Assembly (NCBI RefSeq): GCF_902153245.2
Contig: NZ_CABFWF030000001.1
Span: 310,001 to 374,000, forward strand
Direction of reading: 5' to 3'
Origin: Pseudorhizobium endolithicum
GTDB taxonomy: Bacteria > Pseudomonadota > Alphaproteobacteria > Rhizobiales > Rhizobiaceae
Length of the DNA: 64,000 nucleotides
Position numbers and translations under genes: made by a program. The notes under the pieces are model-generated. The model saw nothing but the letters and a program-made list of their open reading frames with translations. It was not told the DNA's origin and made no database searches. Shown piece after piece: positions 44,365 to 55,356 of this stretch; position 1 is the first letter of the stretch, and each line of letters opens with the position of its first letter.

Positions 44365-44709
44365 ATGAACCCCATGCTGTTGACCTATGTCTCTCTCGCT
44401 GCCGCGATCGTTCTCGAGGTCATCGGAACCACCTTCCTGCAGCAGAGCCAGCAGTTCAGCCGCCCGCTGCCGACGCTGCTCATGGCTCTCTGCTACGGCG
44501 CGGCTTTCTACCTGCTGTCGCTGGCGCTGCGCACGATGCCGGTGGGGGTCGCCTATGCAATCTGGAGCGGCCTCGGCATCGTCCTCATCTCTGCCGTCGG
44601 CTTCTTCGTCCTCGGCCAGCGTCTCGACCTGCCCGCCATCTGCGGGATCGGCCTCATCATCGCAGGCGTTCTGGTCGTCAACCTGTTCTCGTCGTCCGTC
44701 GGCCATTGA
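44365..44709 (+). CDS. SMR-family multidrug efflux protein
   Basis: A 114-residue inner-membrane protein with four hydrophobic helices, of the small multidrug resistance (EmrE) family. The membrane-embedded glutamate that couples protons to drug efflux is E18 in AAAIVLEVIGTTFLQQS; the family YAIWSGLGIVLIS helix follows. Length fits EmrE (110). Start ATG 44365 with AGGG nine bases upstream. It is divergent from the DUF930 gene and convergent with rpoD. Confidence 0.9.
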   Translation: MNPMLLTYVSLAAAIVLEVIGTTFLQQSQQFSRPLPTLLMALCYGAAFYLLSLALRTMPVGVAYAIWSGLGIVLISAVGFFVLGQRLDLPAICGIGLIIAGVLVVNLFSSSVGH

Positions 44710-44710
44710 A

Positions 44711-44742
44711 AAGCCCCGGCAAGCTTTCGATCGCCGGGGCTT
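44711..44742. terminator. Bidirectional terminator, SMR gene / rpoD
   Basis: AAGCCCCGGC pairs with GCCGGGGCTT over a 12-base loop. On the minus strand it is followed by TTTT (rpoD end); on the + strand by TTGAGGTCTTT. Confidence 0.8.
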
Positions 44743-44767
44743 GAGGTCTTTCCGTTTCGAAGCCGGA

Positions 44768-46819
<2,052 letters not shown>

Positions 46820-47240
46820 GAATTTTCGCTTTCCCTGAACGCCACCTCGCCGCGGTGGCCGCCGGCTGGGATCAAGTCCTCAGCCGCGAATCACTGTTCA
46901 ACACGTACGGAATGTTCTTTAATTCCGGATTACCACCGAGGCGGACGTCACCTGCAGAGACCGCTGGTCCACGCTTCGCCGCTCGTGGCCCGGTGTGCTT
47001 GACCCACTCCACCTTTTCTGCCTGATGTGGTGATTCCCACAAATTAACGCTCCGTCAAGCTTTTCTAAGGCGACCAGCCTATGAAAAGTGGAAAAACCGT
47101 CTCTCTAGGGCTTTTAGGGCTACGCGCACACGTTTCGCCCGATATGTAGGCAGTGACGGCCGGATGACAAGGGCGTTCTCCGGCTTCCCGCATCTCGGAA
47201 CGAGGAGTTCCCCCGCGGCCGGAACCGTCATCCGATTCGC
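46820..47240. other. Gene-free region between dnaG and rpoD
   Basis: 421 bases with no supported gene. It must hold the rpoD promoter(s). Reading leftward, TTGACG (47058-47053) is a fair -35 hexamer, but no good -10 follows at 16-18 bases. A GGAAC-gagga-GTTCC palindrome lies near 47196-47210. No RpoH- or EcfG-type promoter was found. Confidence 0.5.
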
Positions 47241-49247
47241 CTAACCGTGGCTGATCGCCGGCCCCTTCACCCGCCCGGACATCACACCGAAGCCGTCGAT
47301 GATCGCCTCCTGGTTTTCAAGCCGCGCAATTTCCATCTGAACCTCCGAGAGAGCCCGGATGAGCGCCGTGCCGCGCTCCATTTCATCGGGGCCGGCCTCT
47401 GCCAATTCCCGCTCCAGCTCGATCTTCTGCCATCGCAGTTCCTTGTTGCGGGAATGCAGCGCATAGGCCTGACGATAGGCCTGCACCACGTCCTGAAGGT
47501 CCGCTTCCTCGGTGGCGGTCCAGAGGCGGGCATTGCGCACCTGCTGGTTCATGGACTTCAGAAGCGCCTCGAAGCCGTTTTCCTCGAGTTGCTCCTTCAG
47601 ATGCTGCCGCTCCAGCCCGGCGCCCGCCGTGGCCGCCACCGTCAGAAGACAGGACCAGAAGCGCTGCAGGTCGCGGTTCTCGAACTCGATGCCGGCAATC
47701 TCGTCATAGTCTTCGAGGAGGAGTTGCGGATGGTTCGCGACGGTAAGCGCCAGCACGCTTTCGCGCAGCGCCGGCAGGTCCCGGTGCCCCCGCACGAGCC
47801 CCGAGCGGGCCAGCCGATCCGAAACGGCCACGCCCCGGCCTGCTGCTCTCGGCCCCTGGACGGCAGGGCCGCGCTGGGAGCCTGCCTGTCCCTGCCTGCC
47901 GCCTCTCGGCTGGAACGCCTGGCGCCGATCGCCTCCCCGCCCGGCCGCCTGGAAGAACCCATTCAAACGGTCGCGGACATCCTGCTGATAGTGTCGGCGA
48001 ACGTTCTCGTCCGCGATCACGGACACGACCTGCTTCAGCCGCGCCTCAAGCTCGGCGCGCCTTTCGGGCGTATCGAAGCTGGCGCCTGCGGTCTCGCGCA
48101 TCCAGATCATTTCCGCCAGCGGCCTCGCCTCAGCCAGCACCCGGTCGAAGGGCGCCCGCCCCTCGTGCCGGACGAGATCGTCCGGATCCTTGCCCTCCGG
48201 AAGCAGGGTGAACCGGACCGACCGGCCGGGCTTGAGGAATGGCAGCGCGAGGTCGGCTGCACGATTTGCAGCCCGCATGCCCGCGCCATCGCCGTCAAAG
48301 CACAGGATCGGCTCCGGGGACATCCTCCAGAGCAGGTCGAGCTGGTTTTCCGTGAGTGCCGTTCCGAGCGGGGCCACCGCGTTCTCGACCCCTGCCTGAT
48401 GCAGCGCGATCACGTCCATGTAACCTTCGACGGCGATGACCGCGGCACTGTCGCGCTCGCCGGCCCGTCCTTGGGCACCACGCCGTGCACGGGCGACATT
48501 GTAGAGCACCTGCCCCTTGTGGAAGAGTTCGGTCTCGTTGGAATTGAGATATTTCGCCGGCGCATCCGGTGACATGGCACGCCCGCCGAAGGCGATGACC
48601 CTTTCGCGCGCCGAGAGGATCGGGAACATGATGCGGTCACGGAACCGGTCGTAGGAGACGGCAATCCCCTCCCCGTGCACGACCAGGCCGCAGGCCTCGA
48701 TCTGCTCCTTCGGCACACCCTTGCCCGCCAGATGCTCCTTGAGGGCATTGCGGCTCTCGGGCGCATAGCCCAGCCGGAAGGTTTCGATGGTCCTGCCGGT
48801 CAGTCCCCTGTCCCGCAGATAGGCCCGCGCCTTGGCGCCGGCAGCGCTCTGCAACTGGTCCTGGAAGAACCGCGTCGCCATCTCCATCACGTCGAGGAGA
48901 GACGTCCGCTCCTTCTCGCGCCGCTCCGCCTGCGGATCGGGTTGCGGCAGCGCGACACCCGCCATGTCGGCGATCTGCTGCACCGCCTCCGGAAAGCTCA
49001 TCCCCTCAAGTTCGGTCAGGAAGCGGAAATGATCGCCGGACACTCCGCAGCCGAAGCAGTGGTAGCGGCCCTTGCGGTCTTCACAATGGAAACTGGGGCT
49101 CTTTTCGCCGTGGAAGGGGCAACAGGCCCAGTAGTCGCCGCGCGAGACGTTGGTTTTCTTGCGATCCCACGTCACGCGGCGTCCGACGACTGCCGATATC
49201 GGCACCCGGTCCCGGATCTCGTCGAGAAAGCTGTTGGAGAAGCGCAT
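47241..49247 (-). CDS. dnaG: DNA primase DnaG
   Basis: A 668-residue primase that makes RNA primers at the replication fork. The N-terminal zinc-binding domain has C43-x2-H46...C64-x2-C67 (CCPFHGEKSPSFHCEDRKG, YHCFGCG). The catalytic TOPRIM core follows with EGYMDVIALHQAG and the metal-binding CFDGDGAGMRAA. A low-complexity linker (~440-490, Gly/Arg/Gln) leads to the C-terminal DnaB-interacting domain. The ATG has GAGG five bases upstream. Same strand as rpoD and yqeY. Confidence 0.97.
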   Translation of the reverse strand: MRFSNSFLDEIRDRVPISAVVGRRVTWDRKKTNVSRGDYWACCPFHGEKSPSFHCEDRKGRYHCFGCGVSGDHFRFLTELEGMSFPEAVQQIADMAGVALPQPDPQAERREKERTSLLDVMEMATRFFQDQLQSAAGAKARAYLRDRGLTGRTIETFRLGYAPESRNALKEHLAGKGVPKEQIEACGLVVHGEGIAVSYDRFRDRIMFPILSARERVIAFGGRAMSPDAPAKYLNSNETELFHKGQVLYNVARARRGAQGRAGERDSAAVIAVEGYMDVIALHQAGVENAVAPLGTALTENQLDLLWRMSPEPILCFDGDGAGMRAANRAADLALPFLKPGRSVRFTLLPEGKDPDDLVRHEGRAPFDRVLAEARPLAEMIWMRETAGASFDTPERRAELEARLKQVVSVIADENVRRHYQQDVRDRLNGFFQAAGRGGDRRQAFQPRGGRQGQAGSQRGPAVQGPRAAGRGVAVSDRLARSGLVRGHRDLPALRESVLALTVANHPQLLLEDYDEIAGIEFENRDLQRFWSCLLTVAATAGAGLERQHLKEQLEENGFEALLKSMNQQVRNARLWTATEEADLQDVVQAYRQAYALHSRNKELRWQKIELERELAEAGPDEMERGTALIRALSEVQMEIARLENQEAIIDGFGVMSGRVKGPAISHG

Positions 49248-49352
49248 TATGACCTCGAGGCAGGCCTCTTCTATAGAGCCTGCCGATGCAGCAATCCACC
49301 ATGACCGGAATGATACACGGTTTCCACAGGCTCCATACGCCTCGAAACGAGA

Positions 49353-49382
49353 AAGGCGGGACCCGGTGCGGCCCCGCCTTTT
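49353..49382 (-). terminator. Terminator of yqeY
   Basis: AAGGCGGG pairs with CCCGCCTT over a 12-base loop, starting 20 bases after the yqeY stop. Short T runs follow on both strands, so read-through into dnaG may be limited. Confidence 0.7.
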
Positions 49383-49402
49383 AGATCACTGGAGGCTGCT
49401 AG

Positions 49403-49855
49403 TTACTTCAGCAATTCCTTCACCATCCCGGAGGCCTTGGCAAAGTCCATCTGGCCCGGATACTTTTCCTTCAGCGCGTTCATGCACTTGCCCATGTCGC
49501 GCAGGCCCTGTGCGCCTGTCTCGCTGATGACGGACTGGCAGAGCTGGCGGACCTTTTCCTCCGGCAGCTGTTCCGGCATGAAACTCTTGATGACGTCGAT
49601 TTCCTCGCGCTCCTGCGTGGCGAGTTCGGCGCGGCCGGCCTCTTCGTAGATCTTGGCCGATTCCTCGCGCTGCTTCACCATCTTCTGCAGGATCTGCATG
49701 ATCTCGTCATCGCCGACCGGATCCTTGCCGGCACCGCGATGGGCGATATCCCGATCCTTGATCGCCGTCTGGATGAGACGCACGGTGGAAAGGCGACGGC
49801 TGTCCTTGGCCTTCATCGCCTCTTTCAAGGCATTGGCGAGCTTGTCTCGCATCAT
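49403..49855 (-). CDS. yqeY: GatB/YqeY domain protein
   Basis: A 150-residue helical protein of the YqeY family, related to the tRNA-binding tail of GatB. Signatures: MRDKLANALKEAMKAKDSRR, LSTVRLIQTAIKDRDI, FMPEQLPEEKV and the C-terminal ALKEKYPGQMDFAKASGMVK. Role unknown; possibly amidotransferase- or tRNA-related. The ATG at 49855 has AAGGAG eight bases upstream; a longer frame adds 28 unlike residues. It is often found upstream of dnaG-rpoD in alphaproteobacteria and is divergent from carA here. Confidence 0.9.
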   Translation of the reverse strand: MMRDKLANALKEAMKAKDSRRLSTVRLIQTAIKDRDIAHRGAGKDPVGDDEIMQILQKMVKQREESAKIYEEAGRAELATQEREEIDVIKSFMPEQLPEEKVRQLCQSVISETGAQGLRDMGKCMNALKEKYPGQMDFAKASGMVKELLK

Positions 49856-50175
49856 TGTCTCTGCTCCTTCGGAAAGCCGTCGCTGGTATATGAATTGCGG
49901 CTTTTCCTTGTCATTCGGGCGGCCCTCATAGACAAGCATTCGGCTGCGATCAAATCAAATCCGCCAAGCCCTTGAATTTCATGGGAGCAGATTCCCATGT
50001 AGAAAGGACGAGGTCGACATTGACCGCTCCGCGCGCTTTGTCTATTTTCCGGCACCTGCACGAGATTTAAGTATTCAGGCTGCGCGGGTCGTCCTGCGCG
50101 CCTTTTTCTGCGACCATAGATGGCCCTGTTTTCCTGCGACTTCAAGTGGCGGGCCGGCAGGGCGGAAGGATAGAG
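49856..50175. promoter_or_regulatory. Divergent yqeY/carA control region with carA leader
   Basis: 320 bases. Contents: a CATGGGA-N6-TCCCATG palindrome (49980-49999); a 29-codon open frame from ATG 49981 to TAA 50070 with no evident ribosome site; and the U-tract hairpin at 50077-50107 just after it. TTGAAT at 49972 could be a -35 element but its -10 is poor. Confidence 0.4.
50077..50107 (+). terminator. Leader terminator/attenuator-like hairpin of carA
   Basis: AGGC(t)GCGC pairs with GCGCGCCT (one bulged T) over a 10-base loop, followed by TTTTT (50103-50107). It lies 69 bases before the carA start. No + strand gene lies upstream for it to terminate, since yqeY runs the other way. Confidence 0.5.
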
Positions 50176-51381
50176 ATGACCGCGACCTCCCCTTGGACCA
50201 GCAAGAAACCCACCGCCGTTCTCGTTCTCGCGGACGGCACGGTCATCGAAGGCATCGGCGTCGGAGCAACCGGCAAGGCGACGGCGGAAGTCTGCTTCAA
50301 CACCTCGCTCACGGGCTACCAGGAAATCCTGACGGATCCCTCCTATCTCGGCCAGATACTCACCTTCACCTTTCCCCATATCGGCAATATCGGCACCAAT
50401 GACGAGGACATCGAGGATCTGACGCCCGCCGCGCGGCGGGGCGCCGTCGGCGTGATCTTCAAGGCCGACATCACCGAGCCCTCGAACTACCGCGCCGCAA
50501 AGCATCTGGACGATTGGCTGAGATCCCGCGGGATCATCGGCCTGTCGGGCATCGATACGCGTGCCCTCACCGCCTGGATCCGGGAGAACGGCGCACCGAA
50601 TGCCGTTATCACCCATGATCCGAACGGCGTCTTCGACATCGAGGCACTCAAGGCCGAGGCCCGCGCCTGGAGCGGCATCGAAGGCCTCGACCTTGCGAAG
50701 GAAGCGACGTCCGGCCAGTCTTCGCACTGGACGCAGACGCCGTGGGTCTGGAACGAGGGATATGGTGAAGCGGATCCGGCCGAGGCGAAGTATCACATCG
50801 TCTGCGTCGATTACGGCGTGAAGCGCAACATCCTGCGGCTCTTTGCGGGCCTTGACTGCAAGGTGACGGTTGTTCCGGCCGAGACTTCAGCCGAAGACAT
50901 CATGGCGCTCAACCCCGACGGCGTCTTCCTGTCGAATGGTCCCGGTGACCCTGCGGCAACCGGTGAATATGCCGTGCCGATGATCCGCGGGGTGCTCAAC
51001 AAGGACATCCCCACCTTCGGCATCTGCCTCGGCCATCAGATGCTGGGCCTCGCGCTCGGAGCGAAGACGACGAAGATGCACCAGGGTCACCACGGCGGCA
51101 ATCATCCCGTGAAGGACTACACCACCGGCAAGGTCGAGATCGTCTCCATGAACCACGGCTTCGCGGTCGACTCGAGCTCGTTGCCGGAAGGCGTTGAGGA
51201 GACTCACGTTTCCCTGTTCGACGGTTCCAACTGCGGACTGCGCGTCAGCGGCAAGCCGGTCTTCTCCGTTCAGCACCACCCGGAGGCCTCCCCCGGCCCA
51301 CAGGACAGCCATTACCTCTTCCGGCGCTTCATCAACATGGTGCGCGAGCGCAAGGGCGAACCGGCAGTCGCCGAGCGCTGA
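50176..51381 (+). CDS. carA: Carbamoyl phosphate synthetase small subunit CarA
   Basis: The 401-residue glutaminase subunit that feeds ammonia to CarB for arginine and pyrimidine synthesis. The N-terminal CPSase domain (AVLVLADGTVIEG, FNTSLTGYQEILTDPSY, IGNIGTNDEDIE) is followed by a class I amidotransferase with nucleophile C284 in FGICLGHQMLGLALG and the QHHPEASPG His/Glu pair. The ATG at 50176 has GGAAGGA five bases upstream. carB is not adjacent but 5.5 kb downstream, in the same direction. Confidence 0.97.
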   Translation: MTATSPWTSKKPTAVLVLADGTVIEGIGVGATGKATAEVCFNTSLTGYQEILTDPSYLGQILTFTFPHIGNIGTNDEDIEDLTPAARRGAVGVIFKADITEPSNYRAAKHLDDWLRSRGIIGLSGIDTRALTAWIRENGAPNAVITHDPNGVFDIEALKAEARAWSGIEGLDLAKEATSGQSSHWTQTPWVWNEGYGEADPAEAKYHIVCVDYGVKRNILRLFAGLDCKVTVVPAETSAEDIMALNPDGVFLSNGPGDPAATGEYAVPMIRGVLNKDIPTFGICLGHQMLGLALGAKTTKMHQGHHGGNHPVKDYTTGKVEIVSMNHGFAVDSSSLPEGVEETHVSLFDGSNCGLRVSGKPVFSVQHHPEASPGPQDSHYLFRRFINMVRERKGEPAVAER

Positions 51382-51390
51382 TCTCTCCCG

Positions 51391-51410
51391 AAGGCCCGCG
51401 CGCGGGCCTT
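51391..51410. terminator. Terminator between carA and the MATE gene
   Basis: A perfect 20-base palindrome AAGGCCCGCG/CGCGGGCCTT, followed on the + strand by CTCATTT. It is directly downstream of both convergent stops. Confidence 0.75.
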
Positions 51411-51411
51411 C

Positions 51412-52794
51412 TCATTTCCGACGCACCAGAAGATAGAAGCGTCCGCAGAGCATGGCCGCCGCCGCCGCAAGACCGGTGACGAAGCCGAACCAGACGCCCG
51501 CACCGCCATATTCCAGCGGAAACGCGAAGATCCAGGCACAGGCAAAGCCGATCGGCCAATAGGCGATCAGTGCCAGGATCATCGGAATCGTCGTGTCCTT
51601 GAGCCCTCGCAGCAGACCCGCCCCCACCGCCTGCAGCCCGTCCGCCATCTGGAAAATGCCGGCGATGACGATGAGCGAGGCCGCAAAATCGAGCACCGCC
51701 ACGGCATCTACCCTGTCGGTGTCCAGAAAGAACGATCCCAGCGCGCGCGGAAAGAGGGCAAACAGCGCGCTGCCGCAGATGGAGAAGCAAAGGCTGACCA
51801 GCAGCACCGTGATGGCCGCCTTGTGCACGCCCTGCATGTCCCCGCGCCCGTAGGCAAGTCCGACGCGGACCGTCGCCACCTGTGCCAGGCCCAGCGGTAT
51901 CATGAAGGCGATGGACGCCAGTTGGAGCGCGATCCCGTGGGCAGCCAGTTCCATCGTTCCGATCGTGCCGATCATCAGCGAGGCCCCGGCAAACAGACTC
52001 GTCTCGGCCAGGATCGTAAAGCTGATTGGCAGTCCGAGCCACAAGTTCTCGCGGATCGCCCCCCAGTCTGCCCGCCAGAACCGAACGAACAATTCATAGG
52101 CCCGCGTCTCTGCCTGGCTGTTGATGTAGAGGATCATCGCGACGCAGCCGAAAGTGCTGGCACAGACGGATCCGACCGCCGCGCCCACGAGACCCCAGGC
52201 CGGTGCGCCGAAGTTTCCGAAGATCAAGGCGTAGTTCAGGACGGCATTGGTCAGAAACATGCCGATCGTCACGTAGAGGATGATGCTTCCCCGCTCCAAC
52301 CCGCTGAGGAAGCTGCGCAGCACCATCAGTGTCAGGGCCGGGAAAATCCCCCACACGGCAACACGCAGATAGGCCTGGGCGAGAGCGGAGACCTGTTCGT
52401 CCTGGCCGAGCATCATCAGGATCGGTTTTGCAAAGAACAGGATCGGCGTCGTCAGCAGCCCATAGCAGAGAACCACCCAGATCCCCATCCGCACCGCACG
52501 TCGGACCGAAGTCACGTCCCCCTGCCCCATCGCATGCGCCACCATGGGCACGACTGCGGCCGCGAACCCGGAGCCGAAGATGAACACGATGAAGAACATC
52601 TGGCTTGCAAGAACCACGGCCGCAAGTTCCAGCGTGCCGAGCCAGCCCACCATGATCACGTCGGTGGTATTGATGGCCATCTGGGCCAGTTGCGCCCCGA
52701 CGAAGGGGATGCCGAGACCGATGGTCGACCGGATATGATGCCCCCATGAATTGGCCTGCACAGAGGAAGCCGCGGAAGCAGAGAGGCTCGACAT
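51412..52794 (-). CDS. MATE-family multidrug efflux transporter
   Basis: A 460-residue inner-membrane protein with 12 hydrophobic helices in two similar halves, of the NorM-type MATE family: GIPFVGAQLAQMAINTTDVI in helix 1, FGSGFAAAVVPMVAHAMGQG in helix 2, and the repeat counterparts LPISFTILAETSLFAGASLM and IPLGLAQVATVRVGLAYGRG in the second half. It exports drugs or metabolites with Na+ or H+. GGAG lies seven bases before the ATG. Convergent with carA. Confidence 0.92.
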   Translation of the reverse strand: MSSLSASAASSVQANSWGHHIRSTIGLGIPFVGAQLAQMAINTTDVIMVGWLGTLELAAVVLASQMFFIVFIFGSGFAAAVVPMVAHAMGQGDVTSVRRAVRMGIWVVLCYGLLTTPILFFAKPILMMLGQDEQVSALAQAYLRVAVWGIFPALTLMVLRSFLSGLERGSIILYVTIGMFLTNAVLNYALIFGNFGAPAWGLVGAAVGSVCASTFGCVAMILYINSQAETRAYELFVRFWRADWGAIRENLWLGLPISFTILAETSLFAGASLMIGTIGTMELAAHGIALQLASIAFMIPLGLAQVATVRVGLAYGRGDMQGVHKAAITVLLVSLCFSICGSALFALFPRALGSFFLDTDRVDAVAVLDFAASLIVIAGIFQMADGLQAVGAGLLRGLKDTTIPMILALIAYWPIGFACAWIFAFPLEYGGAGVWFGFVTGLAAAAAMLCGRFYLLVRRK

Positions 52795-52911
52795 GACGGT
52801 TCTCCAGACGAAAAAAGCCGCTTGCGGGCATGGCGAGCGGCGATCCCGGAAGCTTTAGATCAGCCCCTGGCCACCGGCAAGCCAAGCCGGCGGCCCAGAA
52901 ATATTTGTGGC

Positions 52912-54168
52912 CTATACTTCACCATAGGTGATGGTTGAGCTCTTGGCGGTTTCCCGGTCGGGGGTAATCCTGCGCGCCAGCACGAGGGCGGCCAGAAGGA
53001 TGAATCCCGCTGCCAGGAGGTAAGCAGCACCCGCGAACTCGATGGGGGCGCCTTCTCCCGTAGAACTGCTGAACACCTGGGTGAAGATCAGCGGACCGAT
53101 GATCGTCGTCAGGCTGGTGATGCTCGTCATCGCCCCCTGCAGTTCCCCCTGCGCGGACGGCGGGACCTTACCGGCAGCGATGCTTCGCAACGGCGGGTCC
53201 GCCACGTTCTCGATGGTCGTCAGGAGGATCACCGCGTAGACCATCCAGCCTTCCCAGGCGAGCGCGTAGCCGAGAAGGCCGATGCACGCGAAGCTCAGGC
53301 CCAGCAGGGCCGTCCGCCACTCGCCCAGCACCGGCACGATGCGTGGCAGGACGGTCGCCATCACCACCGCCGCACAGATGCCGAACAGGCCGAGCGAAAG
53401 GCCAATCTCTCCTTCGCTCCAGCCATAGCGATAGGCCGAGACGAACGCCCAGACAGAAGGGTAGACCGCATGTGCCAGCCAGTACAGGAACAGCACGGTC
53501 AGCACTGCGCCGATCCCCGGATAGTGGCGCATCTGCTTCAGCGCTCCCAGAGGATTGGCGCGCCGCCAGTCGAACCGCCGGCGATTGGCGGCGTCCAGCG
53601 TCTCGGGCAGCAGGAACCATGCAGCGACGAAGTTGACGAACGAAAGGGCCGCCGCGCCGAAGAACGGCACGCGGGGGCCGAACTCCCCGAGAAACCCGCC
53701 GATCACCGGCCCCACGGTAAAGCCGACGCCGAAGGCAATTCCGATCAGCCCGAAGTTCTTGGCCCGGTTCTCGTCGTTGCTGATATCGGCGATATAGGCC
53801 GAACAGGTCGCGAAGCTGCCGCCGCTGATGCCCGCGAGTACCCGGCCGAGGAACAGCATCCAGTAGCCGGTGGCGATCGCGCAGATGAAATTGTCGAGCG
53901 CAAAGGTAAGGACCGAGAGCAGCAGGATCGGCCGGCGGCCGAAGCGGTCGCTGAGGTTGCCGAGGAGCGGAGCGAACAGGAACTGCATCGCCGAGTAGAT
54001 CAGCAGCAGCCAGCCGCCGTCCACCGCTGCGTCACTGACGCTGTCGCCGGTGAGTTCCTGAAGGAAGGCCGGAAGTACCGGCATGATGATCGCGATCCCG
54101 ATGATATCGAGGAAGAGGATCATGAAGACGAGGAAAAGCCCCCGCCGGACGAATTTGGGATCAAGCAT
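52912..54168 (-). CDS. MFS transporter, TCR/Tet-like
   Basis: A 418-residue 12-helix major facilitator. The loop 2-3 motif GNLSDRFGRRPILLLS and FLDIIGIAIIMPVLPAF in helix 1 place it with the Tet-type (TCR/DHA1) drug:H+ antiporters; GVGFTVGPVIGGFLGEFG is the antiporter motif C of helix 5. True TetA function is not implied; chromosomal relatives have unknown substrates. No TetR-type regulator is adjacent. A small palindrome AACATTCAATGTT (54259-54271) lies 91 bases upstream. The ribosome site is weak. Confidence 0.87.
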   Translation of the reverse strand: MLDPKFVRRGLFLVFMILFLDIIGIAIIMPVLPAFLQELTGDSVSDAAVDGGWLLLIYSAMQFLFAPLLGNLSDRFGRRPILLLSVLTFALDNFICAIATGYWMLFLGRVLAGISGGSFATCSAYIADISNDENRAKNFGLIGIAFGVGFTVGPVIGGFLGEFGPRVPFFGAAALSFVNFVAAWFLLPETLDAANRRRFDWRRANPLGALKQMRHYPGIGAVLTVLFLYWLAHAVYPSVWAFVSAYRYGWSEGEIGLSLGLFGICAAVVMATVLPRIVPVLGEWRTALLGLSFACIGLLGYALAWEGWMVYAVILLTTIENVADPPLRSIAAGKVPPSAQGELQGAMTSITSLTTIIGPLIFTQVFSSSTGEGAPIEFAGAAYLLAAGFILLAALVLARRITPDRETAKSSTITYGEV

Positions 54169-54258
54169 GGCGCGTCTCTCAACAAAATCCTCTCCGGAAA
54201 GACGAGCGGCTCGTCAGGCAGCCTACATAGCCGCCCGAGAAAAAGGAAACAATACGAG

Positions 54259-54271
54259 AACATTCAATGTT
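54259..54271. promoter_or_regulatory. Palindrome upstream of the Tet-like MFS gene
   Basis: AACATT-C-AATGTT, perfect 6-base arms around one base, within an AT-rich stretch, 91 bases upstream of the MFS start. It may be an operator; no regulator gene is nearby. Confidence 0.3.
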
Positions 54272-54339
54272 TTTGATGCTCCCGCCAAGAATGTTGATGA
54301 TGTAACGGAACCTTCGCGGCACGAAGCCGGAACGGAGAC

Positions 54340-54369
54340 AGGCCGCATGCGGAAGTCTGCATGCGGCCT
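54340..54369 (-). terminator. Hairpin after the zinc metallopeptidase gene
   Basis: AGGCCGCATGC pairs perfectly with GCATGCGGCCT (11 bp) over eight bases, starting 13 bases after the metallopeptidase stop. No U-tract follows. Confidence 0.45.
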
Positions 54370-54381
54370 CCTCCATGTCGG

Positions 54382-55293
54382 CTAGAGGTCGGCGGAGAAG
54401 GTATCGCAGGCGTTGACGTCGCCGCTTTCGAAGCCGCGGCGGAACCATTCCATCCGCTGCGCCGACGTACCATGGTTGAAGCTCTCGGGAACGACATAGC
54501 CCTGGCTGCGCTTCTGCAGCGTATCGTCGCCGATCTGCTGCGCCGCGTTGAGCGCCTCCTCCAGGTCACCCTGTTCGAGGATGCCTTTCTGGTCGGTGAA
54601 CTTGCCCCACACGCCTGCGAAGCAATCCGCCTGCAGCTCGACGCGCACCGACATCTGGTTGGCCTCCACCTCGCTCATCCGCTGGCGCGCCTGGTTGAAG
54701 CGCGGCAAGACGCCGATCAGGTTCTGCACGTGATGGCCGACCTCATGGGCAATCACGTAAGCCTCCGCGAAATCGCCGGCGGCGCCGAACTGTCGGTCAA
54801 GTTCCTGGAAGAAGGCGGTATCGAGGTAGACCTTCTGATCGCCGGGGCAGTAGAAGGGCCCGGTAGCCGACGATGCGAAGCCGCAAGCCGACTGCACTTG
54901 TCCCGAGAAGAGAACGAGGGTCGGCTCCCGGTAGTCCTCGCCGCTCGCCTGGAAGATGCCGCTCCACGTATCTTCCGTTTCCGCCAGTACGGTTCGCACG
55001 AAGGCGGTCATCTCGTCGTTTGCGGGCGTCGAGGTGCCGGTCTGCTGCTGCTCGTAGCCGCCCCCATCGAGGCCCATGTCCCCGCCGGACAGGAGCGTCA
55101 GCGGGTTTATGCCGAGGACCCAGGAGATGATCAGGATCAGGATGATCCCGCCGATGCCGATGCCGCCCCCGGCCCGCCGCACGCCGCCGCGTCCGACGGG
55201 GATGCGCAGGCCGCCGCGGCCGAAGGGATTGCGCCCTCCCGCTCCGCGCCGGTCCTCGATATTGCTCGACTGGCGGCGACCTCTCCATTCCAT
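54382..55293 (-). CDS. Neutral zinc metallopeptidase, YpfJ type, membrane-anchored
   Basis: A 303-residue protein: a basic, Gly/Arg-rich cytoplasmic N-terminus, one membrane helix (IGIGGIILILIISWVLGI, about 45-62), and a periplasmic protease domain with the HEVGHHVQ zinc motif, CGFASSATGPFYCPGDQKVY, a downstream ELQADCFAGVW (third ligand) and a C-terminal FNHGTSAQRMEWF. This is the YpfJ/neutral zinc metallopeptidase family; the substrate is unknown. GGAGGAG is eight bases before the ATG. Confidence 0.9.
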   Translation of the reverse strand: MEWRGRRQSSNIEDRRGAGGRNPFGRGGLRIPVGRGGVRRAGGGIGIGGIILILIISWVLGINPLTLLSGGDMGLDGGGYEQQQTGTSTPANDEMTAFVRTVLAETEDTWSGIFQASGEDYREPTLVLFSGQVQSACGFASSATGPFYCPGDQKVYLDTAFFQELDRQFGAAGDFAEAYVIAHEVGHHVQNLIGVLPRFNQARQRMSEVEANQMSVRVELQADCFAGVWGKFTDQKGILEQGDLEEALNAAQQIGDDTLQKRSQGYVVPESFNHGTSAQRMEWFRRGFESGDVNACDTFSADL

Positions 55294-55356
55294 CTGATGT
55301 TCTCCTCCGGGCTTTCTTAGGACGATACAACGCGGGGCGCGTGAAGACGATCCCTC

